This document shows positions 37,501 through 44,231 of a stretch of DNA of 64,000 nt, piece by piece. Origin of the DNA: Bact-08 sp964533215 (GTDB lineage: Bacteria; Bacteroidota; Bacteroidia; Bacteroidales; UBA932). A program made the translations under genes and the position numbers. The stretch lies in the NCBI GenBank assembly GCA_964533215.1, contig CAZHLJ010000004.1:62001-126000 (forward strand), read 5' to 3'. Under the pieces are notes generated by a model that saw only the letters and a program-made list of their open reading frames with translations, searched no databases and was not told the origin of the DNA. Position 1 is the stretch's first letter. Every line of letters begins with the position of its first letter.

Positions 37501-37914
37501 TAGAGTCTTTGATACATTGACAGAAGACACTGCACCTGAAAGGCTTTCCTTCTTCTGTGTGCCCCAACCAACTACGACTAGTTCTTCCAGAAAGACAGCA
37601 TCTGCCTCCATAACTACGTCAATTAAAGACCTGTTGTTTACAGGAATAGTGACAGCTTTCAGTCCAACAGCCGAGAACTTGAGAGTTCCTTTTGCTGGGG
37701 CTGAAATTTCATACGCACCATTAACATCTGTGGATACACCGGTTCTTGTCCCTTCTACAACAACCGCGACGCCTGTCTGAGCTTCGCCCTTGTTATCTTT
37801 AACAGTACCGGTAACCTTGATGTTCTGCGCCCACATTGATCCTGTTATCAGCAGGAGAGCAAAAACCGTAAGCACATTACGTACCATACGGTCTCTTCTT
37901 TTTGAAACATGCAT
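34561..37914 (-). CDS. SusC/RagA-family TonB-linked outer-membrane protein, pair 3
   Basis: A 1117-residue SusC protein. Its first about 130 residues closely match the second SusC (KDNKGEAQTGVAVVVEGT, STDVNGAYEISAPAKGTL, ELVVVGWGTQKKESLSGAV), then the two diverge through plug and barrel. The plug includes RIRSNYSSLGQGSAAPLILLD and TAIYGARAANGAILITTKKG. The barrel ends SFGVQIDF. Forms the channel for the third SusD. A TATTTTTG promoter box lies about 75 bases before the start. The pattern, a conserved secretion and regulatory domain with a divergent barrel, suggests duplication with shift of ligand. Confidence 0.95.
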   Translation of the reverse strand: MHVSKRRDRMVRNVLTVFALLLITGSMWAQNIKVTGTVKDNKGEAQTGVAVVVEGTRTGVSTDVNGAYEISAPAKGTLKFSAVGLKAVTIPVNNRSLIDVVMEADAVFLEELVVVGWGTQKKESLSGAVSSVNVSKTLQSRPITDVGRALQGTSPGLTITTTSGALGGDPTIRIRSNYSSLGQGSAAPLILLDNVEVPSLSYVNPNDIESISTLKDASSTAIYGARAANGAILITTKKGSKDGKTRVSYTSNFSWATKTKVPVTSRPDLELDYSWKQRNGLALGLGNTPTNEFSQIGPVYYNPEMIQEVKKYYDQYGYGNQFGREMVEGRDFVKRPAGGFYFYRGWDLENMYYKKWTPQQTHNISVTGGNEKVKYSISAGLLDQKGIMKLFEDKYQRLNAAGNVSLDVNKYITLRSGFMFTKKQQETPFSYNGTSYDAMYYMYRWFSIYPEGTYKGYETRSAAGELAAARQNPTVEESWYNRLNLGATVNIMKGLTANFDFTYNYTHYTSKTVGGYVTGINTFNTYPAGSDLDYWYQTYTTSARDYVQMESDDNKRNAYNGNIQYENKFGKHNFKLLVGTNVEDAEYVYQNAKKMGVIDFNFPELNLSTGDPTVGSSHTWWSVFGVFGRLNYDYDNKYILELDYRRDGTSKFREGKRWGSYPSGSAAWRVSEEPFWNSIKPYVSSFKLRGSYGVVGNQDVPSSLYYPTISVSTPTAGGNYWLRSGNFVSYVSSAPGLINPDLTWESIATLDFGLDTRFYRDKFGLTFDWYNKLTTDAITPGEVIPSSIGASAPRRNYGEISTKGIEVELNFNHIFANGLGINLSAQYFDYKSVVQKYPAAADPLYNAAYYEGKVLGDIWGYKVERLFQKEDFVWENGKIKTQVLANGKTVNVLANLMPEYQELYQSGNFRFSPGDVMYKDLNGDGKITYGTNTIGDPGDRTIIGNTQPRHQYGFRIGANWKGFDFDIFFQGVGKRNVWATGNMVLPGFTGSESNFSHTLDYWTEDNTDAFYPRPLDYGQAAQWNYQINDRYLLNLSYLRCKTLNIGYTLPEKLTKKAMIDKVRVYFSGENLFEWDNLGGVAIDPELDWTTVTSNDGRSFGRSYPYRRSLSFGVQIDF

Positions 37915-37987
37915 GAGTTAAAATTTTAGGTTAATAATATAAGGTTTGCGCTTAAATAATAGTCTATTATTATTATAACGCACGAGG

Positions 37988-37995
37988 CAAAAATA
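37988..37995 (-). promoter_or_regulatory. promoter -7 box for susC3
   Basis: TATTTTTG on the minus strand fits TAnnTTTG, 73 bases before the susC3 ATG and just after the lpxK stop codon. No -33 TTG at the expected spacing. Confidence 0.4.
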
Positions 37996-38031
37996 GTAAA
38001 AAAAGTATAAGAAAGAGGTTTTTACTATAAA

Positions 38032-39039
38032 TTATGCAACCGAATCTTCATTATTGATTAGTGAAACCTCTATAGGTATGTAGAAAAGCCTGTTCTTTAC
38101 CGTTTCAGATAATTCTTCTCTTTTCATAAGTCTTTGAGCATCCTTTTCTGTTGTGTATATAACAGCTTTTGGCCATTGGTTTGCCCATCGGTTGATTTTT
38201 GATATTTCACCATCAGTGAAATTGTGATGGTCACGGAACTGTAACTTAGCCAGTATTTTGTATTTGGTGGAAAGGTTGCATGCAAGCGGTTTCGGATTTG
38301 CAATAGCGGAGATCAGTATTGCAAACTTTGAATATATGTACCGTCTGTCTGCTCCCTCGAAAATATTTACAGGATCCTTATAAATTATTGTAGAAAAAAG
38401 CAGTTTTTGTTCTGCCTTGAATCTTTTTTCCCATTCATAACGGTATTCCTCGGTTATTCCTTCTGGGCATTTGGTCACAACCACAACGTCTGCCCGTCTT
38501 ATTTGCTCCGGAAGATCCCTTAATCTCCCAAAGGGAAGAAGGTAGTCCCTCTCCAAAGGCTTCTCGGAGTCTATGAGCACAATATTTGTAGATGGGGTAA
38601 TCCATCTGTGCTGGAAAGCATCATCCAGAAGAATAATTGTCGGTCTTTCATTTTCGGGAAGGGCAAGCAGGGCTTCGACTCCCTCGACTCTTTTTTCGCA
38701 TACAGCAACTATTATGCTTTCGAATTTCCTTTTCATCTGCAAAGGTTCATCTCCTACCTGAGAGACCTCATCGTCTGATGCTACAATACGGAACCCTTTG
38801 CTCTTCCTTCCATACCCGCGGGAGAGGACTGCAACTCTGTGCTTGGGCATGAGATCCCTGACCAGGAATTCTGTATGCGGTGTCTTTCCTGTCCCACCGA
38901 CAGATATATTACCAATGGATATAATGGGTATATCAAACTTTCTCGATTTCAGTATCCCCTTGTCAAATAAAAAATGCCTGATCTTTAATGCAAAAAAAAC
39001 CGGAAATAATATGTATCTATTTACAAATTTGTATTTCAT
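38032..39039 (-). CDS. lpxK: tetraacyldisaccharide 4'-kinase (lipid A)
   Basis: A 335-residue inner-membrane-associated kinase that phosphorylates the 4' position of the lipid A precursor. The P-loop GGTGKTP is at residues 48-54 after SIGNISV, followed by RGYGRKSKGF, DEPLQMKRKF and the Walker-B-like IILLDDAFQHRW. The N-terminal hydrophobic segment (ILFPVFFALKIRHFLF) fits its membrane anchor. Presence shows a lipid A-containing outer membrane. It follows dusB by 12 bases on the same strand, and the two are probably co-transcribed. Confidence 0.95.
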   Translation of the reverse strand: MKYKFVNRYILFPVFFALKIRHFLFDKGILKSRKFDIPIISIGNISVGGTGKTPHTEFLVRDLMPKHRVAVLSRGYGRKSKGFRIVASDDEVSQVGDEPLQMKRKFESIIVAVCEKRVEGVEALLALPENERPTIILLDDAFQHRWITPSTNIVLIDSEKPLERDYLLPFGRLRDLPEQIRRADVVVVTKCPEGITEEYRYEWEKRFKAEQKLLFSTIIYKDPVNIFEGADRRYIYSKFAILISAIANPKPLACNLSTKYKILAKLQFRDHHNFTDGEISKINRWANQWPKAVIYTTEKDAQRLMKREELSETVKNRLFYIPIEVSLINNEDSVA

Positions 39040-39050
39040 CCTTCTGTTGG

Positions 39051-40028
39051 TTAATTGGAATAAGTCCGTTCTATCTGGTCCAGTATGTTAAGTAATTCTA
39101 TATAGCTGTTTTCTGTTACAAGTTTCAACCTTGTCTCTTTGAAGTTTGGCAGCGATTTGAAATAGCAGGCAAGGTGTCTTCTCATCTCAAGCACACCAAC
39201 CCTGTCTCCTTTCGATTCTACTGATTTAAGAAGATGCCTCTTTGCCAGGTCTACCTTTTCTGCTATCGACAGCTCCGGCATGAACTCTCCGGTTGTGAAG
39301 TAGTGCTTTATCTCCTTGAATATCCAAGGTCTGCCGTATGTGGCTCTTCCAATCATTATCCCGTCCACTCCATATTTATCGAATGCCTCCTTGGCGGAGA
39401 CGGCCGATGTTATATCTCCATTTCCTATTATAGGTATATGCATCCTCTGGTTGTTTTTCACATCTGCAATCAGTGTCCAGTCGGCCGCACCTTTATATAA
39501 CTGCGAGCGGGTCCTGCCATGTATTGTGAGAGCCGCTATGCCTGTATCCTGGAGCCTTTCTGCCAGCTCTACTATTATCTTGGAATTCTCGTCCCAGCCA
39601 AGTCTTGTCTTTACTGTGACGGGCAGCTTGACAGCATCAACAACTTTTTTTGTTATTTCAACCATTTTTTCAGGATATCGCATCATCCCGGAGCCGGCTC
39701 CTCTATTTGCGATCTTATTTACAGGACATCCAAAGTTGATATCTATAAGTGACGGATTGGCTGCCTCTGCCATCTGGGCTGCCTCTACCATAGCTTCAGG
39801 AATATGTCCGTAAATCTGGATTCCTATGGGTCTTTCATAGTCAAAGGTTTCCAGTTTTGCCAGTGATTTCTTCGCATCCCTGATGAGCCCGTCTGAGGAT
39901 ATAAACTCGGTATACATCATGTCCGCACCGAATTCCTTACATATATATCTGAACGATACATCAGATACATTCTCCATAGGTGCGAGAAAAAGGGGTCGTT
40001 CCCCGAGCTCTATTCCGTCAATTTTCAT
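39051..40028 (-). CDS. dusB: tRNA-dihydrouridine synthase
   Basis: A 325-residue FMN enzyme that reduces uridine in tRNA. The start is set at 40028 (MKIDGIELGERPLF); the frame stays open to 40262, but that extension runs antisense through pfkA and has no family similarity. TIM-barrel motifs: LFLAPMENVSD, DINFGCPVNKIANRGAGSGMM with the catalytic Cys, VKTRLGWDE, LTIHGRTRSQLYKG and IGNGDI / GIMIGRATYGRPWIF. Closest to the DusB subgroup. A TACTTTTG box ends four bases before the ATG, which would give an almost leaderless mRNA. Confidence 0.94.
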   Translation of the reverse strand: MKIDGIELGERPLFLAPMENVSDVSFRYICKEFGADMMYTEFISSDGLIRDAKKSLAKLETFDYERPIGIQIYGHIPEAMVEAAQMAEAANPSLIDINFGCPVNKIANRGAGSGMMRYPEKMVEITKKVVDAVKLPVTVKTRLGWDENSKIIVELAERLQDTGIAALTIHGRTRSQLYKGAADWTLIADVKNNQRMHIPIIGNGDITSAVSAKEAFDKYGVDGIMIGRATYGRPWIFKEIKHYFTTGEFMPELSIAEKVDLAKRHLLKSVESKGDRVGVLEMRRHLACYFKSLPNFKETRLKLVTENSYIELLNILDQIERTYSN

Positions 40029-40032
40029 CCTG

Positions 40033-40040
40033 CAAAAGTA
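40033..40040 (-). promoter_or_regulatory. promoter -7 box abutting dusB
   Basis: TACTTTTG on the minus strand fits TAnnTTTG and ends four bases before the dusB ATG. No matching -33 element was found. Confidence 0.4.
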
Positions 40041-40044
40041 GAAA

Positions 40045-40074
40045 TTTGTAAAAGAATAAAAAAGAGTAATTTTG
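40045..40074 (+). promoter_or_regulatory. pfkA promoter
   Basis: TTTG at 40045-40048, an 18-base spacer and TAATTTTG at 40067-40074 fit the Bacteroidetes -33/-7 promoter. The pfkA ATG follows 24 bases later. It is back to back with the dusB -7 box. Confidence 0.7.
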
Positions 40075-40098
40075 TCGCGATTAAAAATAAGAATTACC

Positions 40099-41085
40099 AT
40101 GAGCAGAAAAAAAATAAACAGGATTGGGATCCTGACCTCTGGGGGTGACGCTCCGGGCATGAATGCTGCTATAAGGGCGGTTGTCAGGACAGCCATATAC
40201 AACAAACTAGAGGTCGTTGGCATAATGAGGGGATATTCAGGCCTTTTGGACAAACAATTCATGAGTATGCAGTCTCACTCTGTTTCAAAAATCATCTCTC
40301 AGGGTGGTACTATGCTCAAATCTTCGCGTTGTCCGGAGTTCAAGAAAAAAGAGGTAAGAAAGATCGCGTATGAAAACCTAAGGGAGGCATGCATTGATGC
40401 ACTTGTAGTAATTGGTGGTGACGGCTCTTTCCGTGGAGCGAATTTGCTTTATAAGGAGTTCGGTCTGCCTGTTGTCGGCCTTCCGGGAACCATAGATAAT
40501 GATATTTATGGAACTGACTATACAATCGGCTTTGATACTGCTATCAACACTGCAGTCTCTGCTGTCGACAAGCTGAGAGATACTGCAGATTCTCATAATA
40601 TAATATTTTTTGTTGAGGTGATGGGGCGTGACGCTGGTTTCATAGCCCTGAACACCGCAATTGCAACAGGGGCTGAGGCTACTTTGGTACCGGAAGTGCA
40701 CACAGACATCGACAAACTGTGCAGCTACATGGAGTTGGACAGACGAAAGAACAAGACATCTGGAATAATCATTGTTGCCGAAGGGGAAGATGGCGGTGGT
40801 GCCATGGAGGTTGCCGAAAAGGTAAAAAGCAGGCTTCCTTATTATGAGACGCGTGTCACTACTCTCGGACATATTCAGCGCGGTGGTTCTCCAAGCTGCA
40901 ATGACAGGGTGCTGGCCAGCATTCTCGGGCATGAGGCTGTAAACGCGATCCTTCAGGGTCGCTTCGGGGTAATGGTGGGGATGATGCAAAATCAGACTGT
41001 CTACACTCCTTTCGAGGAGGCATGCAGCAGGCATAATGAAATAAATAAAAACTGGCATGAAATAAGTCGGATTTTGTCACTTTAA
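40099..41085 (+). CDS. pfkA: ATP-dependent 6-phosphofructokinase
   Basis: A 328-residue glycolytic enzyme that phosphorylates fructose 6-phosphate. The start is the ATG at 40099; an in-frame TTG at 40072 lies within the promoter. Motifs: ILTSGGDAPGMNAAIR at the ATP site, VVIGGDGSFRGA (GGDGS, the ATP rather than pyrophosphate type), LPGTIDNDI with the catalytic Asp, VEVMGRDAGFIAL and GHIQRGGSPSCNDRVLA. Length is that of E. coli PfkA. The rplM promoter overlaps its last codons. Confidence 0.96.
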   Translation: MSRKKINRIGILTSGGDAPGMNAAIRAVVRTAIYNKLEVVGIMRGYSGLLDKQFMSMQSHSVSKIISQGGTMLKSSRCPEFKKKEVRKIAYENLREACIDALVVIGGDGSFRGANLLYKEFGLPVVGLPGTIDNDIYGTDYTIGFDTAINTAVSAVDKLRDTADSHNIIFFVEVMGRDAGFIALNTAIATGAEATLVPEVHTDIDKLCSYMELDRRKNKTSGIIIVAEGEDGGGAMEVAEKVKSRLPYYETRVTTLGHIQRGGSPSCNDRVLASILGHEAVNAILQGRFGVMVGMMQNQTVYTPFEEACSRHNEINKNWHEISRILSL

Positions 41086-41103
41086 AAAATAGTTATATCT
41101 TTG
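41073..41103 (+). promoter_or_regulatory. rplM operon promoter
   Basis: TTTG at 41073-41076, a spacer of exactly 19 bases and TATCTTTG at 41096-41103 make a consensus Bacteroidetes promoter, partly inside the end of pfkA. Predicted start near 41107, giving a leader of about 59 bases that opens with a C-rich/G-rich short hairpin (CCCC at 41108-41111, GGGG at 41120-41123). Confidence 0.8.
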
Positions 41104-41165
41104 CAGCCCCCTATTTTATGGGGAAATCGCAACAATATTAATGTATTAATCTAAAAATCAACAAA

Positions 41166-41618
41166 GTGGACACATTGAGCTACAAGACCGTCTCGGCTAA
41201 CAAGGCTACCGTCAACAAAGAGTGGGTAGTTATTGATGCCAACGATCAAGTGTTAGGAAGACTTGCTTCAAGAGTAGCACTTATTCTGAGAGGCAAGAAC
41301 AAGGCCAACTACACCCCACATGTGGACTGCGGAGATAATGTAATCATTATCAATGCTACAAAAGTTCGTTTTACTGGGAACAAGTTGACTGACAAGGTGT
41401 ACGTTCGTCACACCGGTTATCCCGGCGGGCAGAGATTCAGAACTCCTAAGGAGTTGATGGATGTTAAGCCTCTAGCCGTAGTTGAGCACGCTATCAAAGG
41501 CATGCTGCCAAAAAACAAACTTGGAGCAGAGTTGTTCCGTAACCTTTTTGTTTATGAAGGTTCAGAGCATCCTCACCAAGCACAGCAACCAAAACAAATT
41601 AATTTAAACGAAATTTAA
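41166..41618 (+). CDS. rplM: 50S ribosomal protein L13
   Basis: A 150-residue protein that starts with GTG at 41166. The N-terminus DTLSYKTVSANKATVNKEWVV is that of Bacteroidetes L13; the core GRLASRVALILRGK, HVDCGDNVIIINA, YPGGQRFRTP, GMLPKNKLG is universal. First gene of the rplM-rpsI-rpsB-tsf operon. L13 is an early assembly protein of the large subunit. Confidence 0.98.
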   Translation: MDTLSYKTVSANKATVNKEWVVIDANDQVLGRLASRVALILRGKNKANYTPHVDCGDNVIIINATKVRFTGNKLTDKVYVRHTGYPGGQRFRTPKELMDVKPLAVVEHAIKGMLPKNKLGAELFRNLFVYEGSEHPHQAQQPKQINLNEI

Positions 41619-41625
41619 ACAGAGC

Positions 41626-42015
41626 ATGGAAGTAATTAACGCCCTTGGAAGACGAAAATCAGCAGTTGCTCGCGTTTATGTAAACACAGGTAAAGGTAAC
41701 ATTACGATTAACAACAGACCTCTTGAGGGTTACTTCAAGGAGGAGACTCTTCAGTATATCGTAAAGCAGGCTTTGGAACTTACCAATACTCTATCGCAAT
41801 TTGACATCAAGGTTAATCTTGATGGCGGTGGAATTAAAGGTCAGGCTGAGGCTCTCCGTCTCGCTATCGCTCGCGCTCTATGCAAGATCGATGTTGAGAA
41901 TTACCGTCCGGTACTAAAGTCTAATGGTCTTCTTACCCGCGACCCTAGAGAGGTTGAGAGAAAGAAACCAGGACAGCCTGGTGCACGTAGACGCTTCCAA
42001 TTCAGCAAACGTTAG
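41626..42015 (+). CDS. rpsI: 30S ribosomal protein S9
   Basis: A 129-residue protein, full length. It has ALGRRKSAVARVYV at the start, VNLDGGGIKGQAEALRLAIARAL in the middle and the basic tail KKPGQPGARRRFQFSKR, which reaches the P-site tRNA. Seven bases after rplM, as in most bacteria. Confidence 0.98.
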   Translation: MEVINALGRRKSAVARVYVNTGKGNITINNRPLEGYFKEETLQYIVKQALELTNTLSQFDIKVNLDGGGIKGQAEALRLAIARALCKIDVENYRPVLKSNGLLTRDPREVERKKPGQPGARRRFQFSKR

Positions 42016-42190
42016 TATTATATTATTAACAAAGAGGCTGATGACCCTTGCACAGTCAGGATATAAAATCACAGGATCTATTCTTATAGCTACCCGTATT
42101 TGCCCTGCTGCGGAAAATCTGAGAGACTGAAAATCACTACTCTCGATTGATATAAAGAGAAAGTAAAAATTAAGAAAAACAAACAAAACA
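42016..42190 (+). other. rpsI-rpsB spacer, probable rpsB leader
   Basis: A 175-base spacer inside the ribosomal operon, longer than the others. It holds no credible open frame. It is a candidate autoregulatory leader for S2, but I could not fold it into a convincing known motif, and no terminator is visible. Confidence 0.35.
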
Positions 42191-43054
42191 ATGCCTAGAA
42201 CAAATTTCCAAGATCTACTTGATGCAGGTGTACACTTTGGCCACTTAAAGAGAAAGTGGAATCCAAAGATGGCTCCCTACATTTTCATGGAGAAAAATGG
42301 GATCCACATCATTGATCTGCACAAGAGCGTTATCAAGATAGATGAAGCTGCAAATGTGATGAAACAGCTGGCTCGTGGTGGCCGCAAGATTTTATTTGTA
42401 GCAACAAAAAAACAGGCAAAAGATATAGTTGCCGAAAATGCCAAGGCTGTCAACATGCCTTATGTTACAGAGCGCTGGCCAGGTGGAATGCTTACTAACT
42501 TCCCTACTATCCGTAAGGCAGTAAAGAAGATGAACACCATTGACAAAATGCTTACAGATGGTACTTTTGAGACTCTTGCAAAACGTGAGAGATTACAAGT
42601 TACCCGTCAGAGAGCAAAATTAGAGAAGAACTTGGGTTCAATTGCGGATCTTAACCGTCTGCCTTCTGCCCTGTTCGTTGTAGATATCCAAAAGGAAATG
42701 AACGCTGTAAAAGAAGCTAATCGTCTGAACATACCAGTAATCGCTATGGTTGATACTTGTTGCGATCCAGGTCCGATTGATTACGTGATTCCTGCAAACG
42801 ACGATGCAGCTAAATCTATAGCTCTTATTATGGAAATCCTATGCAAGGCCGTTTCTGAAGGTCTGTCAGAAAGAAAGATGGAGAAAGAGAAAGAGGGACC
42901 TGCCGACAGCAAAGAATCTGTACAGGATGGCGGAAAGAAGATGCGCTCACGCAAGTCTGCATTTCATAAAGTCGAGGGAGAAGAGGCCGAAGCTGTAGAA
43001 GAGGCTCCTAAAGCTGATGCAACTGAAGCACCTGCTACTCCTGCTGAAAACTAA
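42191..43054 (+). CDS. rpsB: 30S ribosomal protein S2
   Basis: A 287-residue S2. The core has DLLDAGVHFGHLKRKWNPKM, FVATKKQAKDIV, YVTERWPGGMLTNF, LPSALFVVDIQKEMNAVKEA and VDTCCDPGPIDYVIPANDDA. After about residue 235 a charged, Ala/Glu-rich tail (EGEEAEAVEEAPKADATEAPATP) extends past the E. coli length of about 240; such low-complexity tails are seen in other Bacteroidetes. S2 and EF-Ts are the classical downstream pair of this operon. Confidence 0.98.
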   Translation: MPRTNFQDLLDAGVHFGHLKRKWNPKMAPYIFMEKNGIHIIDLHKSVIKIDEAANVMKQLARGGRKILFVATKKQAKDIVAENAKAVNMPYVTERWPGGMLTNFPTIRKAVKKMNTIDKMLTDGTFETLAKRERLQVTRQRAKLEKNLGSIADLNRLPSALFVVDIQKEMNAVKEANRLNIPVIAMVDTCCDPGPIDYVIPANDDAAKSIALIMEILCKAVSEGLSERKMEKEKEGPADSKESVQDGGKKMRSRKSAFHKVEGEEAEAVEEAPKADATEAPATPAEN

Positions 43055-43095
43055 GCTCCCATAAATTAACATTAACCCATTTTAAATTATATAAT

Positions 43096-43920
43096 ATGGA
43101 AATCAAAGCAACAGATGTTGCCAAACTTCGCCAGATGACCGGTGCCGGTATGATGGACTGCAAAAATGCATTGGTTGAGGCAAACGGTGACTTCGATAAA
43201 GCAAAAGATATCATCCGTGAAAAGGGTAAACTTATTGCAGCTAAAAGGGCTGATCGTGAGACCACTGAAGGTTCTGTTATCGCTCTTGTAAGCGCAGACA
43301 ATAAGAAAGCAATTCTTACCTGTCTTGGTTGTGAGACTGATTTCGTTTCCAAAAACGCTGAGTTCAAGCAACTTGCCAACAGCATAGCTGCTGCTGCCCT
43401 CGAAAGTTTCCCTGCTGACCTAGCTGCTCTAAAGGCTGTCAAGCTCGAAGGCCAGACTATCGAAGAGGCTGTTACCCAGCAGACCGGAAAAAGCGGAGAG
43501 AAACATGCCGTCCCTACATACAGCAGACTTGAGGCTCCTTACATTGCTTCTTATATTCACACTAACGGCAAGCTTGCTACCATTGTTGGTTTCAGCAAAG
43601 AGGTAAGCCACGAGGTTGGTCGTGAAATCGCAATGCAGATCACAGCTATGAGCCCTGTTTCTGTAAGCAGGAACGATTGCCCTAAAGAGGTAGTAGAGAA
43701 AGAGCTTGAAATCTACCGCATCCAAGTGCGCGAAGAGGGTAAACCTGAAAATATGGTTGAACAAATCGCCAATGGTAAATTGAACAAATTCTTCAAAGAG
43801 AGTACTCTGGAAGAACAAACCTTTGTTAAAGACGGAAAGATCACTGTTGCAGCATATCTGAAATCAGTAGATCCAGAAGTTAAGGTAACAGGTTTCTTCC
43901 GTTACTCGCTTAACGACTAA
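43096..43920 (+). CDS. tsf: elongation factor Ts
   Basis: A 274-residue guanine-nucleotide exchange factor for EF-Tu. The N-terminal domain KLRQMTGAGMMDCKNALVEANGD and the core LGCETDFVSKNAEF with VGREIAMQITAM are diagnostic. It lies 41 bases after rpsB and ends the operon at a strong terminator. Length matches the short, Bacteroidetes form. Confidence 0.98.
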   Translation: MEIKATDVAKLRQMTGAGMMDCKNALVEANGDFDKAKDIIREKGKLIAAKRADRETTEGSVIALVSADNKKAILTCLGCETDFVSKNAEFKQLANSIAAAALESFPADLAALKAVKLEGQTIEEAVTQQTGKSGEKHAVPTYSRLEAPYIASYIHTNGKLATIVGFSKEVSHEVGREIAMQITAMSPVSVSRNDCPKEVVEKELEIYRIQVREEGKPENMVEQIANGKLNKFFKESTLEEQTFVKDGKITVAAYLKSVDPEVKVTGFFRYSLND

Positions 43921-43958
43921 TTCCGGCAATTCGCAAAAAGTCGCAAGATAAACACACG

Positions 43959-43988
43959 AAAGGCGTCCCTCAACGGGATGCCTTTTTT
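43959..43988 (+). terminator. terminator of the rplM-rpsI-rpsB-tsf operon
   Basis: An 11-bp stem (AAAGGCGTCCC with GGGATGCCTTT, one G-T pair) around a 5-base loop TCAAC, running into six T. Strong intrinsic terminator 38 bases after the tsf stop codon. Confidence 0.92.
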
Positions 43989-44031
43989 ATTTGTCGGTAA
44001 TCAGTTTCACATCAGTCTGATGCCTGACCTG

Positions 44032-44061
44032 CCACACCTGACCAGGCCTGGTTGAGTGTGG
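44032..44061. repeat. 30-bp inverted repeat upstream of the FMN riboswitch promoter
   Basis: CCACAC (44032-44037) pairs with GTGTGG (44056-44061), and the centre ACCAGGCCTGGT (44041-44052) is a perfect 12-bp palindrome with no loop; a 3-base mismatch separates the arms. It has no T run, so it is not a standard terminator. It ends 17 bases before the -33 box, a position suited to a dyad operator. A direct repeat CCTGACC also occurs here. Confidence 0.6.
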
Positions 44062-44078
44062 ATGGTTGCGATATTTTA

Positions 44079-44110
44079 TTTGGTCAGTAAAATTGAAAAA
44101 CATATATTTG
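44079..44110 (+). promoter_or_regulatory. promoter of the riboswitch-receptor transcript
   Basis: TTTG at 44079-44082, a 20-base spacer and TATATTTG at 44103-44110 fit the Bacteroidetes promoter. Transcription would start near 44114, a few bases before the aptamer. Confidence 0.75.
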
Positions 44111-44118
44111 CGGCCACA

Positions 44119-44229
44119 AATCTTCAGGGCAGGGTGTAATTCCCGATCGGCGGTATAGTCCGCGAGCCGTAAAAGGCAGAACCGTTTGAAACTACGGTAC
44201 CGACAGTAAAGTCTGGAAGGAAGAAGACA
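44119..44229 (+). promoter_or_regulatory. FMN riboswitch (RFN element)
   Basis: The conserved RFN blocks occur in order: ATCTTCAGGGCAGGGTG, AATTCCCGATCGGCGGTA, AGTCCGCGAGCC, then GAAACTACGGTACCGACAG and AGTCTGGAAGGAAGAAGA. The P1 helix is TCTTC at 44121-44125 with GAAGA at 44223-44227. FMN binding stabilises this fold. The receptor ATG at 44232 comes only four bases after P1, and the only SD-like bases (GGAAGG, 44215-44220) are inside the aptamer, so FMN should block translation directly; no separate terminator or expression platform is seen. Confidence 0.97.
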
Positions 44230-44231
44230 TT

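Noticed and set aside
39316..39813. 165-codon frame antisense to dusB
   Set aside because: Complement of conserved TIM-barrel motifs; no start signals.
40029..40262. Upstream extension of dusB (78 codons)
   Set aside because: It runs antisense through the pfkA promoter and N-terminus; the family begins at MKIDGIEL.
40378..41058. 226-codon open frame antisense to pfkA
   Set aside because: It is a shadow of a conserved gene on the other strand; its translation has no domain-like pattern and no promoter.
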